This document shows, piece after piece, positions 31,688 to 42,461 of a stretch of DNA of 45,572 nucleotides. The stretch comes from Actinoplanes sandaracinus (GTDB lineage: Bacteria > Actinomycetota > Actinomycetes > Mycobacteriales > Micromonosporaceae): the NCBI RefSeq assembly GCF_030009775.1, contig NZ_JASCTH010000033.1, positions 25,141-70,712 of the forward strand. The letters run 5' to 3'. Numbering within the stretch: the stretch's first letter is position 1; every line of letters begins with the position of its first letter. The notes under the pieces were generated by a model that saw only the letters and a program-made list of their open reading frames with translations, was not told where the DNA came from and did not search any database. A program made the position numbers and the translations under genes.

Positions 31688-33832
31688 GTGACTGAAACCA
31701 TCCGTTACGACCGCGGTGACGACGGCATCGTCGTGCTCACCCTCGACGACCCGAGCCGCGGCGCCAACACCATGAACGCCGCCTACGTGGCCAGCATGGA
31801 GGCGACCGTCAGCCGCCTCGAGGCCGAGCGGGACCAGATCACCGGCGTGATCATCACCTCGGCGAAGAAGTCCTGGTTCGCCGGCGGCGACCTGGACCAG
31901 CTCGGGTCCGTACCGGCCGACCGCGCGCAGGACGTGTTCGACCAGTCCACCAAGGTCAAGGGCCAGTTGCGCCGGCTGGAGACCCTCGGCCGGCCGGTCG
32001 TCGCCGCGATCAACGGCTCGGCCCTCGGCGGCGGACTGGAACTGGCGCTGGCCACCCACCGGCGGATCGCGCTCAACGACCCCCGGCTGGAGATCGGCCT
32101 GCCCGAGGTCACCCTGGGCCTGCTGCCGGCCGGCGGCGGCGTGGTCCGCACCGTGCGGCTGCTCGGGCTGGTCACCGCCCTGACCCAGGTGCTGCTCAAG
32201 GGCACCCGGCACCGGCTGGCCAAGGCGAAGGAGCTCGGCCTGATCGACGAGGTCGTCGACACCCCGGAGCAGCTGATCACCGCGGCCCGCGAGTGGATCG
32301 CGGCCCACCCGGACGCCGCCCAGCCGTGGGACGTCAAGGGCTACAAGGTCCCCGGCGGCACCCCGTCCACCCCGGCTCTGGCCATGCAGTTGCCGGCCTT
32401 CCCGGCCAACCTGCGCAAGCAGCTCAAGGGGGCGAACTACCCGGCGCCGCGCAACATCCTGGCCGCCGCCGTCGAGGGCATCCAGGTCGACGTGGACACC
32501 GCGTTCACGATCGAGACGCGGTACTTCGTCGAGCTGGTCACCGGCCCGGTCGCCAAGAGCATGATCAAGGCGTTCTTCTTCGACCTCAACGAGGTCAGCC
32601 AGCGTGACATCGGCGAGGTGCCGCCGATCACCAAGGTGGCCGTGCTCGGGGCCGGCATGATGGGGGCCGCCATCGCGTACGTCACCGCCCGCGCCGGCCT
32701 GCCGGTGGTGCTGCGCGACGTGTCCCTCGAGGGCGCGCAGCGCGGCAAGGCGTACTCGGAGAAGCTCGTCGCCAAGGACGTCGGCCGCGGGAGGATCTCG
32801 GAGGAGAAGGGCCGGGCCCTGCTCGACCTGATCACCGCCACCGACCGGATCGCCGACCTGGCCGGCGCCGACCTGGTGATCGAGGCCGTCTTCGAGGACC
32901 CGGCGCTCAAGCACGAGGTGTTCGCCGAGATCGAGGGCGTGGTCGCGCCGGACGCTCTGCTCTGCTCCAACACCTCGACGCTGCCGATCACGCTGCTCGC
33001 CGACGGCGTCAGCCGCCAAGCCGACTTCATCGGGCTGCACTTCTTCTCCCCGGTCGACAAGATGCCGCTGGTCGAGGTGATCAAGGGCGAGAAGACCGGC
33101 GAACAGGCCGTGCGGCGGGCGCTCGACGTCGTCCGCCGGCTGCGCAAGACGCCGATCGTGGTCAACGACAGCCGCGGCTTCTTCACCAGCCGGGTGATCG
33201 GCACCTTCACCAACGAGGGCCTCACGATGCTCGCCGAGGGCGTCTCCCCCGTCAGCATCGAACAGGCCAGCAGCCAGGCCGGCTATCCCGCCCCGGTGCT
33301 CCAACTGATGGACGAGCTGACCCTCACCCTGCCTCGCAAGATCCGCAACCAGTACCGGGCCGCCGCGACGGCCGCCGGCCAGACGTGGGAGTCGCATCCG
33401 GCCGAGGAGATCATCGACCGGATGATCGACGAGTTCGGGCGGCCGGGCCGCTCCGGCGGCGCGGGCTTCTACGAGTACGCCGACGGCAAGCGCACCGGGC
33501 TCTGGCCGGGCCTGTCCGCGTTCGCCAAGCCGGACGTGGCGATCAGTTTCGAGGACCTCAAGGAGCGGATGCTCTTCATCGAGGCGATCGAGAGCGTGAA
33601 GTGCCTGGACGAGGGCGTGCTGGGCTCGGTCGCGGAGGCGAACATCGGCTCCATCCTCGGGATCGGCTACCCCGGCTGGACCGGTGGCGTGCTGCAGTAC
33701 ATCAACCAGTACGACGGCGGCCTGCCCGGTTTCGTGGCTCGCGCCCGCGAACTGGCCGAGCGCTACGGCGACCGGTTCACCCCGCCGCCGCTGCTGGTCG
33801 CCAAGGCCTCGGCGGGCGAGACCTTCGCCTGA
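31688..33832 (+). CDS. fadB: FadB-type fatty oxidation protein (enoyl-CoA hydratase / 3-hydroxyacyl-CoA dehydrogenase)
   Basis: A 714-residue bifunctional enzyme. The hydratase/isomerase half (1-~300) has SALGGGLELALATHRRIA and GLPEVTLGLLPAGGG with the oxyanion glycines and a catalytic Glu. The dehydrogenase half (~315 on) begins VAVLGAGMMGAAIAYVTARA, a Rossmann NAD site, then GLHFFSPVDKMPLVEVI with the catalytic His. Together they convert trans-2-enoyl-CoA to 3-ketoacyl-CoA. The GTG start follows AGGAG. The length matches trifunctional alpha subunits. It is the second gene of the operon with the thiolase. A large palindrome follows, probably the operon terminator. Confidence 0.93.
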   Translation: MTETIRYDRGDDGIVVLTLDDPSRGANTMNAAYVASMEATVSRLEAERDQITGVIITSAKKSWFAGGDLDQLGSVPADRAQDVFDQSTKVKGQLRRLETLGRPVVAAINGSALGGGLELALATHRRIALNDPRLEIGLPEVTLGLLPAGGGVVRTVRLLGLVTALTQVLLKGTRHRLAKAKELGLIDEVVDTPEQLITAAREWIAAHPDAAQPWDVKGYKVPGGTPSTPALAMQLPAFPANLRKQLKGANYPAPRNILAAAVEGIQVDVDTAFTIETRYFVELVTGPVAKSMIKAFFFDLNEVSQRDIGEVPPITKVAVLGAGMMGAAIAYVTARAGLPVVLRDVSLEGAQRGKAYSEKLVAKDVGRGRISEEKGRALLDLITATDRIADLAGADLVIEAVFEDPALKHEVFAEIEGVVAPDALLCSNTSTLPITLLADGVSRQADFIGLHFFSPVDKMPLVEVIKGEKTGEQAVRRALDVVRRLRKTPIVVNDSRGFFTSRVIGTFTNEGLTMLAEGVSPVSIEQASSQAGYPAPVLQLMDELTLTLPRKIRNQYRAAATAAGQTWESHPAEEIIDRMIDEFGRPGRSGGAGFYEYADGKRTGLWPGLSAFAKPDVAISFEDLKERMLFIEAIESVKCLDEGVLGSVAEANIGSILGIGYPGWTGGVLQYINQYDGGLPGFVARARELAERYGDRFTPPPLLVAKASAGETFA

Positions 33833-33845
33833 GCCGCCCAGTGTG

Positions 33846-33885
33846 GGTCATGTCTCGTGGGCCGATCGGTCCACGGGGCGTGACC
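33846..33885 (+). terminator. cruciform-like hairpin after fadB, probable terminator
   Basis: CGTGGGCCGATCGGTCCACG (33856-33875) is a nearly perfect palindrome inside weaker arms GGTCA/TGACC. It lies 14 bases past the fadB stop. A smaller hairpin CCGGG/CCCGG follows near 33910-33925. Confidence 0.55.
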
Positions 33886-33980
33886 TGCATGGGTTCCATC
33901 ACTCGGCAACATCCGGGCGGACACCCGGCCCATGCGTGATCGATGATCTCCGGGCTATCGTCCACCCCCGGAGGTTGATC

Positions 33981-34655
33981 ATGAATATCGACGCGGAGTT
34001 ACTCGGCGTACCGGTGGAGGAACCCTGGGCCCCCGCTGTCCGGGCGCTGCTGCGGCACCTGGAGAGCGCAGGCTTCGACGGCGCCCCCCCGGTCGACGGC
34101 GATGTGACCGGCGCCGCACCGTCCTGGCCCGAGTGGAGCCGCGAGGACGACACCCTCTGGCAGGTCGCCCAATGGCTGCGCGAATACCACGAGGCCGTCG
34201 CCGATTTCGTCCCGCCCGCCGGCGCGGTCTGGCGCAAGGGCGGCGCCTGGGAACCCGGCCTCATCATCGGGCACAACGACGCGGCGCCCTACAACGCCAC
34301 CCGCGCCGGGCGGCGCCTCACCGGCTTCGTCGGCTGGGACTTCGCCGGGCCGGTCACCCGCGACGCCGACCTCGCCTTCGCCGCCTTCGCCTGGGTGCCG
34401 CTCACCTCCCACGACGACGAGTGGGCCGGTCTCGCCGACCGGCCGCGGCGCCTGCGCATGCTGCTCGACGCGTACGGCTGGCGCGGCACCACCACCGACA
34501 TGGTCCGCGAGGTCCGTGACCGGATCAGCGCCGCCATCCACGACATCCGCCGCCTCGCCACCGCCGGCGACCACGACTGCCGCGAGCTCATCCACTCCGG
34601 CCGCGACCTGCGCCTCGCCGCCGCCGTCAAGGAACTGGCCACCTTCCCCGGCTGA
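33981..34655 (+). CDS. phosphotransferase (APH-like) with reduced N-lobe
   Basis: A 224-residue protein of the aminoglycoside/choline phosphotransferase fold. The catalytic loop reads GHNDAAPYN (HxDxxxxN) and the metal site is WDFAGPVTRDAD; both are intact. The N-terminal ATP-binding lobe is much shorter than usual, without a recognisable Gly-rich loop or VAIK lysine, as in a subset of actinobacterial phosphotransferase family proteins. Activity on a small molecule is plausible but unproven; resistance should not be assumed. GGAGG is 6 nt before the ATG. The PIG-L gene follows after 54 bases in the same direction. Confidence 0.75.
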   Translation: MNIDAELLGVPVEEPWAPAVRALLRHLESAGFDGAPPVDGDVTGAAPSWPEWSREDDTLWQVAQWLREYHEAVADFVPPAGAVWRKGGAWEPGLIIGHNDAAPYNATRAGRRLTGFVGWDFAGPVTRDADLAFAAFAWVPLTSHDDEWAGLADRPRRLRMLLDAYGWRGTTTDMVREVRDRISAAIHDIRRLATAGDHDCRELIHSGRDLRLAAAVKELATFPG

Positions 34656-34709
34656 CCCGGCAGGCGCGCGGCAAGCGCCGGGCAAGCGGGCCGGCGCATC
34701 GTCGGCGAC

Positions 34710-35543
34710 ATGCTGACACTCACCAGGAAGACCGATGTCGCCGCGCTCGGCACGATCCTCGGGGTCTGGGCGCATCCGGACGACGAGGCGTACCTGTCCG
34801 GCGGCCTGATGACCCTGGCCCGCGACGCCGGCTCCCGTGTCGTCTGCGTCACCGCCACCCGCGGCGAGCACGGCACCGGCGACCCACGACGCTGGCCGCC
34901 CGGCCGGCTCGCCGTCCGCCGCACCGCCGAACTGCGCGACTGCCTGGACATCCTCGGCGTCGGCGAGCACCACTGGCTCGGCTACCAGGACGGTCGCTGC
35001 GCCGCCGTGCCACCGTCTGGGGCGATCGCCCGCCTCGGCGACCTGATCGACGAGATCCGGCCGGACACCGTCGTCACGTTCGGCCCGGACGGCAACACCG
35101 GACACCCCGACCACCGCACGGTGGCCCGCTGGACCGCCGCCGCCGTCGACTGGGCCGCCCCCGCCGGAACCCGCCTGCTGCAGACCGCGGTCACCCCGGA
35201 GTGGGCGAACCGCTGGCGCGCTGTCAACGAGCGCTTCGACGTGTTCCTGCCCGGCTTCCCGGTCACCCGTCCGGAGCCGTCGCTGGCTCTGCGCCTCACC
35301 CTCGACGAGGACACCCTCGCCCGCAAGGTCCGCGCCCTCGCCGCCCAGGCCACCCAGACCGAGGCGCTGATCGCCGCGATGGGCGTGGACGACTACGCCG
35401 GGTGGGTCGCCGAGGAGGCCTTCACCGAGGCCGTCCCGGACTCCGGCGCCCATCCGGCGTGCGGACGCTGCTGGTGGGACGTCACCGCCGCCCGCTGGCG
35501 CTGCGCCGGCCGGCGGAAACCTTTTGCGGGGTACGCCGCATGA
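34710..35543 (+). CDS. PIG-L (LmbE-like) deacetylase
   Basis: A 277-residue zinc deacetylase. The metal motif AHPDDE at about 21-26 and the distal GHPDHRTV near 134-141 supply the usual His/Asp ligands and base. The family includes MshB (GlcNAc-Ins deacetylase of mycothiol synthesis), Mca and antibiotic-pathway enzymes. The lack of other MshB-specific features and of mycothiol genes nearby argues for an accessory deacetylase; substrate unknown. The tail has a CGRCWWD...WRCAGR Cys cluster that may bind a second metal or form disulfides. A long inverted repeat starts three bases after the stop codon. Confidence 0.86.
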   Translation: MLTLTRKTDVAALGTILGVWAHPDDEAYLSGGLMTLARDAGSRVVCVTATRGEHGTGDPRRWPPGRLAVRRTAELRDCLDILGVGEHHWLGYQDGRCAAVPPSGAIARLGDLIDEIRPDTVVTFGPDGNTGHPDHRTVARWTAAAVDWAAPAGTRLLQTAVTPEWANRWRAVNERFDVFLPGFPVTRPEPSLALRLTLDEDTLARKVRALAAQATQTEALIAAMGVDDYAGWVAEEAFTEAVPDSGAHPACGRCWWDVTAARWRCAGRRKPFAGYAA

Positions 35544-35620
35544 GCCCCCACCGAACCATCCCGTCCCGGACTCCCCCGCGACTTTCGGGTGGAGTCCGGG
35601 GCCCACGGTGGACAGCGGAC

Positions 35621-37432
<1,812 letters not shown>

Positions 37433-37553
37433 CTCGGCCCCCTCTCACCAGGAGATCCGACGGTAGGCAGGCGTTTCGCGCGCCAGCAATGGGCATGATC
37501 GGACGCCAAGCGCGGCAAGGGGGCGGGCGGTCGTCCTTTCGTAGGATCCGTTC

Positions 37554-38906
37554 ATGCGTCTACTCGCCTCGCTGCACGAATCCGCCGACCGGGCCGGGGT
37601 GGTGGTCACCCCGCACGGGTCGCTGTCCCGGCATGAGCTGCTCGGCCGGGCCGCCGGGGTGGCGGCCTCGATCGCCGGCGCCCCGATCGTGGCCGTGGAG
37701 GCGGTGCCGGCTCTGTCGACGATCGTGACGGTGACCGGGGCGCTGCTGGCCGGGGTCCCGATCGTGCCGGTGCCACCGGACGCCGGCGTCTCCGAGCGCG
37801 AACACATCCTCCGGGACTCCGGTGCGACGCTGCTGCCGGCCGGCCTCGCCGCGGCCTCCGCCGCGACCGTTCCCGCGGAGCCGGCGCCCTCGACCGCCGC
37901 CCTGGTCCTCTACACCAGCGGAACGACCGGACCACCCAAAGGCGTGGTGATCTCCCGGGCCGCGATCGCCGCCGGTCTCGACGCCCTCGCCGGGGCCTGG
38001 CAGTGGACCGCTGAGGACACCCTGGTCCACGGCCTCCCGCTGCACCACGTGCACGGTCTGGTCCTCGGCGTCCTCGGCCCGCTGCGGCTCGGCTCCGGGC
38101 TCGCGCACACCGTCAAACCCACCCCCGCGGCGTACGCGTCGACGCCCGGCACCATGTATTTCGGTGTCCCCACGGTCTGGTCGCGGATCGCCGCCGACCC
38201 GGCCGCCGCCCGCGCTCTCGCCCCGGCCCGCCTGCTCGTCTCCGGCAGCGCCCCGCTGCCGGTCCCGGTCTTCGACGCGCTGGCCGCGCTCACCGGCCAG
38301 TCCCCGGTCGAGCGCTACGGCATGACCGAGACCCTGATCACGGTGAGCGCGCGGGCCGACGGCGAACGCCGCCCCGGCCACGTCGGCACGCCTCTGCCGG
38401 GCATCACCACCCGGCTGGTCGACGAGGCCGGGGCGGTCCTGCCCACTGACGGCGAGACCATCGGCCATCTGCAGGTCAAGGGACCGACCCTGCTCGACGG
38501 CTACCTGCACGGCGGCGACGTGCGGCCCCCCGATCTGGTCGACGGCTGGTTCCCGACCGGTGACGTGGCCACCGTCGACCCCGGCGGCTGGCACCGCATC
38601 GTCGGCCGGGCGTCCACCGACCTGATCAAGACGGGCGGCTACCGGGTCGGCGCCGGCGAGGTGGAGGACACCCTGCTGCGGCACCCGGCCGTGCACGAGG
38701 CCGCCGTGGTCGGTGTGCCGCATCCCGACCTGGGCGAGCAGATCACCGCGTTCGTGGTGGCCGACCCGGTCGGGGCGGCCGAGCTGATCGACTTCGTGGC
38801 GGGGCGCCTCGCCGTGCACAAGCGTCCGCGGGTGGTGCACCTGGTGGACAGTCTGCCCCGCAACGCGATGGGCAAGGTGCAGAAAGGTTTGCTGACCACC
38901 GATTGA
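37554..38906 (+). CDS. acyl-CoA synthetase (MatB-like, small ANL enzyme)
   Basis: A 450-residue adenylate-forming enzyme, shorter than usual because the N-terminal part is compact. ATP motif VLYTSGTTGPPKGVVISR (about 117-134), PLHHVHGLVLGVLGPL (the H-x-H-G of malonyl-CoA synthetases), RYGMTET, GWFPTGDVATVD, TDLIKTGGYRVGAGEVE and catalytic Lys441 in NAMGKVQK. The HVHG motif and size favour malonate or a short acid as substrate, but methylmalonate or another short acyl acid is possible. The bifunctional c-di-GMP gene starts 38 bases downstream in the same direction. It is separate from the beta-oxidation cluster. Confidence 0.88.
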   Translation: MRLLASLHESADRAGVVVTPHGSLSRHELLGRAAGVAASIAGAPIVAVEAVPALSTIVTVTGALLAGVPIVPVPPDAGVSEREHILRDSGATLLPAGLAAASAATVPAEPAPSTAALVLYTSGTTGPPKGVVISRAAIAAGLDALAGAWQWTAEDTLVHGLPLHHVHGLVLGVLGPLRLGSGLAHTVKPTPAAYASTPGTMYFGVPTVWSRIAADPAAARALAPARLLVSGSAPLPVPVFDALAALTGQSPVERYGMTETLITVSARADGERRPGHVGTPLPGITTRLVDEAGAVLPTDGETIGHLQVKGPTLLDGYLHGGDVRPPDLVDGWFPTGDVATVDPGGWHRIVGRASTDLIKTGGYRVGAGEVEDTLLRHPAVHEAAVVGVPHPDLGEQITAFVVADPVGAAELIDFVAGRLAVHKRPRVVHLVDSLPRNAMGKVQKGLLTTD

Positions 38907-38943
38907 CTCAACTCGACGCCGGGGCCTGCCGATCGAACGGCTC

Positions 38944-41211
38944 GTGACGAGACCATCGATCCGCTCGGCCACCGCGGTGCTCGCTCTGGCCGCGGGCTGG
39001 CTGGTGCTCGCCGCCGGCCTGGGTGTGGCCGGCCTGCACCGGCCTCTCCCGCCCTGGCTGCTCTGGCCGGCGGCGGTCGGCGCGGCCGGAACCATCGTGC
39101 TGGGCTGCCGGATCGCCGCGGCGACCGGGCACGGTCCGGTCCGCGTCTTCTGGACGCGTCTCGCCGTGGCCAACACCGTGCTGACCGCCGGTGCCGCCGG
39201 CCGGTTCCTGCAGGTCGTGATCAACGGTCCGGCCGCGGCGCTCAGCCTGGTGACCACCATCTGTTATCTGACCGCGGTCACACTCACCGTGGTGGCGATG
39301 CTGCGGCTGCCCGGGAAGCGGCGCGCGTGGCGTGCCACCCTGGCGACGGTGCTGGACACCGCCATCGTGTCGGTGGCCGCGGCGCTCGTGGTCAGTCACA
39401 TCCTCTGGAACGACTCGGTGCCCGGCGCGGGCCACGGCAAGACCGCGGCGATGCTGCTGGTCGTGCTCGGCATCGCGTGCGCCGCCCTGATCGCCGTGAT
39501 CAAGGTCGGGGTGACCGGCGCCGGCCCGGTCCCGGCCGGCGCCCTCTGGGCTCTCGCTCCGGTCGGCCTGATGGCCCCGGTCTCCTGGATGATCTCCCCG
39601 ATCCTGCACCAGTGGCCGCACCTGGGCGGCACGGTCGTCGTCATGCCGGTGATGGGCCTGCTCCTCGGCCTCGCCGCCTGGCTGCAGACCCGCGCCAACC
39701 TGACTCCGCCGGATCTCACGCCGCGAGCCGAACCCCTCACCGGGGCGGTCGACCGGGGCCGGGCCTGGCGGCGGATCAGCCTGGTGCCGTACTGCGCCGT
39801 GGCGGTCACCGCCACCATGATGATCACCGTGACGGTGCGGTCCGGATTCCTGACGCCCGGCCTGGCCGGTGGCTCGGTGCTCCTCACCGTCCTCGTGGTG
39901 ACCCGGCAGCTCGCCGCGCTGCTCGACAACGCCGAGCTGCTCGACCGGCTGGACGACCAGGCCCATCACGACGACCTCACCGGGCTGCCGAACCGGCGTC
40001 TGTTCACCGGCGCCCTGGCCCGGCGCACCGGGCCGACCACGGTCGCGGTCTGCGACCTCGACGGGTTCGCCGCGCTCAACGACCGGCTCGGTGACGACGC
40101 CGGGGACGCGCTGCTGCGTGCCGCCGCCGAACGGGTCGCCGCGGTCGCCGGCGCCGACGCGGTGGTGGCGCGGCTGCTCGGCGACGAGTTCGGCGTCCTG
40201 GTCCCGGGCGTCGACACCGGTCTCGCCGAGACGCTGGTCGGCGCGTTCCGCATCCCGCTGCGGGTGGACGCCCGCGACCTGCTGGTCACCGTGACCGCCG
40301 GGGTGGCGGCCGGCTCCGGGGAGGCGGTGACCGATCTGCTGCGCCGCGCCGAGGTCGCCCTCCAGGCCGCGAAGTACACCGGCGGCGACCGCGGCCGTGA
40401 GCACACCAGCGCCCTCGACGCCACCGCCCAGCACCACGCTGAGCTCGCCGCCGCTCTGCGCCGCGGCCTGGAGCTGGGCGAGTTCCGCCTGCTCTACCAG
40501 CCCATCGTGGAACTGCCGGCGGGCACGGTCAGCGGAGTCGAGGCGCTGGTCCGCTGGCACCCCACCGGCGGGCCGGTGATCTCCCCGGCCGAGTTCATCC
40601 CGGTCGCCGAGCACAGCGGCCTGATCCTGGACCTGGGTGCGTGGATCATGGACGCCGCCTGCGCCGACGCGGCGCTGTGGCAGCGGGACCACGGCTCGGC
40701 CGGTCCGCGGGTCAACATCAACGTCTCGGCACGGCAGCTTCTCGACCCGGATCTGCCGGGAATGGTCGCCGACGCGCTGCACCGGCACGGGCTCACCCCG
40801 GACCGGATCACCATCGAGATCACCGAGACCGCCGTCTTCGCCGGCGGCGCGGCCCTGGAGACCGTCCGCGAACTGCGCGAGCTGGGTGTCGGCCTGGCCC
40901 TGGACGACTTCGGCACCGGGCACAGCTCGCTGACCCTGCTGCGGACCTGCCCGGTCACCACGCTCAAGGTCGACAAGTCGTTCATCGACGACCTCAACGG
41001 CACCGCCGAGCAGGAGGCCATCGCGTCGTCGCTGAGCACCATCGCGAGCACGATGGGCCTGCGGGCGGTCGCCGAGGGTGTGGAGACCCGCGACCAGGCC
41101 GAGCGGCTGCACGCGCTCGGTTACCGGTACGCCCAGGGCTTCTACTTCGCCCGCCCGGTCCCGGCCTCCGAGATCGCGGCCCTGCTGGACGACCCGGTCC
41201 TGGCGTCGTGA
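38944..41211 (+). CDS. membrane GGDEF-EAL protein, likely c-di-GMP phosphodiesterase
   Basis: A 755-residue protein: about eight to nine membrane helices (10-325), a short coiled coil, a GGDEF domain (about 340-490) and an EAL domain (about 500-750). The cyclase signature is degenerate (LGDEF at 412-416) and the RxxD inhibitory site is missing, so cyclase activity is doubtful. The EAL side is complete: Glu533 of EAL, NINVSARQL, EITETAV, LALDDFGTGHSS, LKVDKSFI and AEGVET. So it probably degrades c-di-GMP with the GGDEF part binding GTP as a regulator. The start is GTG. It opposes the cyclase at the other end of the window in function. Confidence 0.9.
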   Translation: MTRPSIRSATAVLALAAGWLVLAAGLGVAGLHRPLPPWLLWPAAVGAAGTIVLGCRIAAATGHGPVRVFWTRLAVANTVLTAGAAGRFLQVVINGPAAALSLVTTICYLTAVTLTVVAMLRLPGKRRAWRATLATVLDTAIVSVAAALVVSHILWNDSVPGAGHGKTAAMLLVVLGIACAALIAVIKVGVTGAGPVPAGALWALAPVGLMAPVSWMISPILHQWPHLGGTVVVMPVMGLLLGLAAWLQTRANLTPPDLTPRAEPLTGAVDRGRAWRRISLVPYCAVAVTATMMITVTVRSGFLTPGLAGGSVLLTVLVVTRQLAALLDNAELLDRLDDQAHHDDLTGLPNRRLFTGALARRTGPTTVAVCDLDGFAALNDRLGDDAGDALLRAAAERVAAVAGADAVVARLLGDEFGVLVPGVDTGLAETLVGAFRIPLRVDARDLLVTVTAGVAAGSGEAVTDLLRRAEVALQAAKYTGGDRGREHTSALDATAQHHAELAAALRRGLELGEFRLLYQPIVELPAGTVSGVEALVRWHPTGGPVISPAEFIPVAEHSGLILDLGAWIMDAACADAALWQRDHGSAGPRVNINVSARQLLDPDLPGMVADALHRHGLTPDRITIEITETAVFAGGAALETVRELRELGVGLALDDFGTGHSSLTLLRTCPVTTLKVDKSFIDDLNGTAEQEAIASSLSTIASTMGLRAVAEGVETRDQAERLHALGYRYAQGFYFARPVPASEIAALLDDPVLAS

Positions 41212-41220
41212 AGGTCAACA

Positions 41221-41246
41221 CGATCGACACAATCGATCGCTATAGT
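41221..41246 (+). promoter_or_regulatory. palindrome and -10 element of the metallophosphatase gene
   Basis: CGATCGA-CACAA-TCGATCG (41221-41239) is a perfect 7-5-7 palindrome, directly followed by TATAGT (41241-41246), a very good -10. The GTG start codon is 8 bases after the -10, so transcription would begin at or next to it: a leaderless mRNA. No clear -35 is seen, which suggests that an activator or the palindrome decides expression. Confidence 0.6.
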
Positions 41247-41254
41247 CCCCGGCC

Positions 41255-42031
41255 GTGCGCCCCCTCTTCGCCGCCAGCGACATGCACGGCCATCGCGCCG
41301 AGTTCCGCGACGCCCTGCGCGACGCGGGACTGATCGACTCCGCCGGGGACTGGTCCGGCGCCGACGCCCGGCTGTGGGTGCTCGGCGACTACTTCGACCG
41401 CGGGCCGGACGGGATCGGTGTGGTCGACGACCTCCGTCACCTCACCGGTCAGGCGGCGGCCGCCGGCGGCGAGGTGGCCGGCCTGCTCGGCAACCACGAG
41501 GCCCACCTGCTGGCCGCGCACCGGTTCGGCACCGCACCGATCCCCGGCTGGGAGTCCCAGGAGGGCGGGTACTACGGCGCGTGGCGCAACTACGGCGGCC
41601 GGGAACGCGACCTGCGCCGCCTGACCGAGGACCATCTCGCCTGGCTGCACGCGCTTCCGGCGATCGCGCTGGTCGACGGGCACCTGCTGCAGCACTGCGA
41701 CAGCACTCGCTATCTGGAGCTCGGCGGCAGCGTCGACGCCGTCAACAAGGCCGCCGCCGGTTATCTCGCCGACGACGACCCGGGTGAATGGCTCACCTTC
41801 TGCGGCCGTCTCAGCGGGCGCGGCGAGTTGCACTCCCCCGCCGTGGCCGGCGGGCTCCTCGCCGCGTTCGGCGGCTCGCTGATCGTTCACGGTCACAGCA
41901 CGCTGATCGGCTGCTTCGGCCTGACCCCCGAGCAGGCGAGGACACCGCACCGGTACGCCGGTGGCCGGGTGCTGGCCATCGACGGTGGCGTCTTCGAGGG
42001 CGGCCGGATCCTGGTCACCCGTCTCCTCTGA
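41255..42031 (+). CDS. PPP-family metallophosphatase
   Basis: A 258-residue calcineurin-like phosphatase. The four metal motifs are present in order: DMHGH (9-13), GDYFDRG, GNHEAH and HGHSTLIG; these hold two metal ions. Members of this bacterial PPP group cut phosphoserine/threonine, tyrosine or dinucleotide (ApaH) substrates; the protein is close to the serine/threonine type but the substrate is unknown. The GTG start is supported by the -10 element eight bases upstream rather than by a Shine-Dalgarno sequence. The 38-bp gap to the GGDEF-EAL gene holds the palindrome. Confidence 0.87.
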   Translation: MRPLFAASDMHGHRAEFRDALRDAGLIDSAGDWSGADARLWVLGDYFDRGPDGIGVVDDLRHLTGQAAAAGGEVAGLLGNHEAHLLAAHRFGTAPIPGWESQEGGYYGAWRNYGGRERDLRRLTEDHLAWLHALPAIALVDGHLLQHCDSTRYLELGGSVDAVNKAAAGYLADDDPGEWLTFCGRLSGRGELHSPAVAGGLLAAFGGSLIVHGHSTLIGCFGLTPEQARTPHRYAGGRVLAIDGGVFEGGRILVTRLL

Positions 42032-42078
42032 CGTGGCGCTCACCGGCTCGGGGTGTCAGAACGCCGCTGAGGGGTACC

Positions 42079-42327
42079 GTGCGGAGGATGATCTGTTCGT
42101 GTCCCGACTGCGGGTCGGCCGGCGTGCCGCTGATCTTCGGGCTGCCGGTCCCGGAGGCTCGCGCCGCCGCGCGCAGCGGCGAGCTCGCCCTCGGCGGCTG
42201 CCTGATGCCCACGCGGCCGCCGAACTGGCAGTGCCCCAGCGGCCACCAGTGGCACGACACCGACGAGACCGCCTGGAACGCGCGACTGATGGCCGCGCTC
42301 GTGGCCCACGGCTACCCGGAGGACTGA
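42079..42327 (+). CDS. small zinc-ribbon-like protein
   Basis: An 82-residue protein of unknown function. Cys pattern CSCPDC near the N-terminus and WQCPSGHQWHD in the second half make a probable zinc ribbon. The middle has GLPVPEARAAARSGELALGG, an amphipathic helix plus glycine turn. GTG 42079 follows GAGGGG by four bases; ATG 42088 is the alternative but has GGAGG touching it. It may bind nucleic acid or a protein partner, which is a guess. It is followed after 134 bases by the MacAB-like operon. Confidence 0.65.
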   Translation: MRRMICSCPDCGSAGVPLIFGLPVPEARAAARSGELALGGCLMPTRPPNWQCPSGHQWHDTDETAWNARLMAALVAHGYPED

Positions 42328-42461
42328 ACCCGCCCGCCCCTCTGTCCCCCTTTCCTGTGAGGGGTTGACGAGAGGGTTGCGACCATCCGGTACCGTTCTG
42401 CCGCGCCGGCCCGCAAGCACCACCGTCGATGCCGGTATGTCCGCGAATTCAGGGGGATCCG

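Noticed and set aside
33981..35543. Phosphotransferase plus PIG-L deacetylase as an antibiotic biosynthesis or resistance cluster
   Set aside because: Only two general enzyme families, no synthase, glycosyltransferase or dedicated regulator nearby.
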